Below, piece after piece: positions 5,471 to 5,756 of a stretch of DNA of 5,756 bases; position 1 is the stretch's first letter, and every line of letters begins with the position of its first letter. Source of the DNA: JBIOWF01 sp044868295. GTDB lineage: Bacteria > Actinomycetota > Actinomycetes > Streptosporangiales > Streptosporangiaceae. The notes below the pieces were generated by a model. It had not been told where the DNA came from and did not search any database. It worked only from the letters and a program-made list of their open reading frames with translations. The position numbers and the translations under genes are program-made. The stretch is from positions 1-5,756 of the forward strand of contig JBIOWF010000083.1 in NCBI GenBank assembly GCA_044868295.1. Direction: 5' to 3'.

Positions 5471-5756
5471 CCAACACAGGGCGATCGGGCGGGATAGAGA
5501 CCTGTCGGCGGCGGTCAGCTCCGGCAGGCCGTACGGACCGTGGCTCCGTGACGGCGGAGACACTGCTGCTGACGACGCTCCTGATCCTGACGGCCCTGGT
5601 CGCCGTCGCGATGGGGCGACTCGTCGCAGCTCGACTGCAGGTGAACAACGCCGCCCACCAGGCCGCGCGGGCCGCGTCGATCGCCCGTAATCCGAGCGCG
5701 GCCGGCTCTGCGGCACGAACGGCGGCCGACGCGGCGCTGGCCGCTAAGCGGATCAC
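5467..5756 (+). CDS. Second TadE/TadG-like pseudopilin (3' end cut off)
   Basis: An open frame starts at ATG 5467, overlaps the previous stop as ATGA, and has GAGG (5457-5460) 6 bases upstream. It runs 96 codons to the window edge without a stop. The first 25 residues are basic and hydrophilic (TCRRRSAPAGRTDR). Then come Gly26-S-V-T-A-Glu31, a hydrophobic helix (about 32-50), and the Ala-rich amphipathic stretch RLQVNNAAHQAARAASIARNPSAA. G-xxxx-E plus a membrane helix followed by repeated A-xx-AAR is typical of TadE- and TadG-type minor pilins, which are thought to initiate or stabilise Tad pili. It is a distinct paralog of the preceding gene. The overlapping frames here translate to low-complexity Arg/Gly/Asp sequence and are not real. 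Whether it is a short TadE type or a longer TadG type cannot be told, because the C-terminus is missing. Confidence 0.82.
   Translation, partial: MTNTGRSGGIETCRRRSAPAGRTDRGSVTAETLLLTTLLILTALVAVAMGRLVAARLQVNNAAHQAARAASIARNPSAAGSAARTAADAALAAKRI

Noticed and set aside
5430..5690. An 86-codon plus-strand frame across the tadE-like junction
   Set aside because: It is low-complexity Asp/Arg/Gly sequence in the wrong frame. The frame from ATG 5467 gives a prepilin-like N-terminus, a membrane helix and coupling to the previous gene.

Overview
The window is a stretch of very GC-rich DNA from what looks like a high-GC actinomycete. Third codon positions are almost all G or C, GTG and TTG starts are used, and genes overlap by 4 bases. 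The layout matches the compact Tad/Flp (type IVb pilus) clusters known from filamentous Actinobacteria. I cannot support a genus from the sequence alone. All convincing genes are on the + strand and read as one operon, and both ends of the window are cut inside genes.

Layout: (1) 3-479, the C-terminal part of a PKD-like, probably exported or wall-exposed protein of unknown job. (2) 494-1156, a membrane-anchored SAF-domain protein of CpaB/RcpC type, starting at TTG. (3) 1153-1863, a CpaE/TadZ-like MinD-family protein whose P-loop has lost its lysines. (4) 1860-3149, the TadA/CpaF secretion ATPase. (5) about 3146-3985 and (6) 3986-4876, the inner-membrane platform proteins TadB and TadC. (7) 4899-5102, a 67-residue Flp-like prepilin behind a perfect Shine-Dalgarno site. 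(8) about 5099-5470, a TadE-like pseudopilin with no acceptable start codon at its expected beginning. (9) 5467 to the window end, a second TadE/TadG-like pseudopilin, cut off.

How they work together (family knowledge plus inference): TadA hydrolyses ATP on the cytoplasmic face and drives the TadB/TadC membrane platform. The platform extrudes the small Flp-like pilin, helped by TadE-type minor pilins. The TadZ-like protein probably places the machine in the cell, and the SAF protein and the PKD-like protein would act outside the membrane. No prepilin peptidase (TadV/CpaA) and no secretin is present here. A secretin is not expected in a cell without an outer membrane.

Junctions are mostly ATGA or GTGA overlaps or direct abutments, so translation is probably coupled. 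The pilin gene is the exception: it has its own gap and a full-strength ribosome binding site. No gene-free stretch exceeds 22 bases. I found no RNA genes, mobile elements, CRISPR arrays, terminators or convincing promoters. The system is a recognisable Tad cluster, not a new one. The points most worth a second look are the tadE-like start (GTAG where GTGA would be expected), the three tandem prepilin-like N-termini, and the lysine-less P-loop.
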